Shown here: positions 5,260 through 5,706 of the stretch, one piece after another
How the letters are laid out: each line of letters begins with the position of its first letter
How positions within the stretch are numbered: position 1 is the stretch's first letter
The notes under the pieces: generated by a model
The model's input: only the letters and a program-made list of their open reading frames with translations
What the model was told of the DNA's origin: nothing
Database searches by the model: none
Source: Acidobacteriota bacterium
GTDB taxonomy: Bacteria; Acidobacteriota; Vicinamibacteria; Vicinamibacterales; 2-12-FULL-66-21
Assembly (NCBI GenBank): GCA_013694845.1
Contig: JACDBQ010000650.1
Span: 1-5,706, forward strand
Reading direction: 5' to 3'
DNA: 5,706 bases
Made by a program: the position numbers and the translations under genes

Positions 5260-5706
5260 TCATCGGCCAGCGCGGATATACCACTTCACCTTGTCGAAGG
5301 CGGCAGCATCGAATCCCACGACCGCGCGAACGTCCTCACGCGTAGAAAAAGGCCCCTTCTGCTTTCGATGCGCCGTCACCCGATCCGCCAACTCCGGGGT
5401 GATGCCTGGAAGCTTCACCAGCTCTTCCTGCGTTGCGGTGTTGACGTCGACCAGCGGCGGCGCCTTCGGACCGAACACGTCGCTCAGGTAGGCCGTGATC
5501 GCATCGGCATCGTCGATCATCAAGGGGGCGCCACGCGCGACCATATCGAGCACGACCGCCTCCCACGCCGGCTTCGAGGCGCGCAGCCGCACGACACCGA
5601 AAAAATGGTGACAGCCGGAGCACTCCTTGGCCACGAGTGCCTTGCCTTTGCCCGGCGGCAGGTAATGGGACATCTCCTCAGGTGTGCCGCGACCCTGCCC
5701 CTGCTG
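5260..5706 (-). CDS. Cytochrome c–ComEA-type helix-hairpin-helix fusion protein (5'-partial)
   Basis: Numbered from the ATG at 5673, the N-terminal part holds a haem c attachment motif, CSGCH, at residues 18–22, preceded by LPPGKGKALVAKE, typical of small class I c-type cytochromes. Met43 and Met52 are possible distal ligands. After a short linker, residues 74–137 form a ComEA-like helix-hairpin-helix repeat: VDVNTATQEELVKLPGITPELADRVTAHR, then GPFSTREDV and FDKVKWYI. A haem motif requires export, but no signal peptide follows this ATG. The frame stays open for 11 more codons to the window edge (QQGQGRGTPEE), which fits the same protein, so the true start and signal peptide probably lie outside. 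Similar cytochrome–HhH proteins occur in Acidobacteria, often near quinoprotein or other periplasmic redox genes. HhH domains bind DNA in ComEA, but a DNA role here is unproven and a protein-interaction role is possible. Confidence 0.85.
   Translation of the reverse strand, partial: QQGQGRGTPEEMSHYLPPGKGKALVAKECSGCHHFFGVVRLRASKPAWEAVVLDMVARGAPLMIDDADAITAYLSDVFGPKAPPLVDVNTATQEELVKLPGITPELADRVTAHRKQKGPFSTREDVRAVVGFDAAAFDKVKWYIRAGR

Noticed and set aside
1..5706. CRISPR array, tRNA or rRNA genes, integron integrase.
   Set aside because: No regularly spaced direct repeats, no tRNA cloverleaf, and no tyrosine-recombinase motifs were seen in any frame.

Overview
The window is GC-rich and codon-biased bacterial DNA. 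It carries a CBM9-like/DUF5916 outer-membrane protein and a cytochrome c–ComEA-type helix-hairpin-helix protein, and around them decayed accessory genes. This mix is common in Acidobacteria (Vicinamibacteria-like) and in some Gemmatimonadota. The phylum is inferred from gene families only; no marker gene is present.

Layout. Bases 1–2224 (+) hold a long, intact DUF5916 outer-membrane gene whose export signal is visible but whose start cannot be read cleanly. Bases 2225–2340 are intergenic and contain a GTTAGGC box. Bases 2342–2751 (+) are the C-terminal end of an IS110-family transposase, N-truncated and frameshifted. About 430 bases without a gene follow, probably the IS right end. Bases 3183–3920 (−) are a CPBP-family membrane protease-like gene. 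Bases 3987–4064 form a strong bulged inverted repeat resembling an integron attC site. Bases 4059–4337 (−) encode a VRR-NUC nuclease domain with no start codon. Bases 4315–4343 are a second attC-like arm. Bases 4361–5092 (−) are a formylglycine-generating-enzyme-like (FGE/SUMF1) gene broken into three frames. Bases 5260–5706 (−) are the cytochrome c/HhH gene, running off the window edge.

Between two apparently resident genes (DUF5916 and cytochrome–HhH) lies about 2.9 kb of foreign-looking, partly broken material: an IS110 remnant and three minus-strand genes, with GTTRRRY/RYYYAAC-type boxes between some of them. My main hypothesis is a decayed, cassette-like (integron-type) region. The support is one palindrome with attC architecture, a second arm matching it at 22 of 29 bases, and a stop codon lying inside a GCCTAAC box. 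No integron integrase is visible, and no attC site here has both outer boxes intact. Several genes carry single-base frame shifts, so sequencing or assembly error must be excluded before calling all of them pseudogenes.
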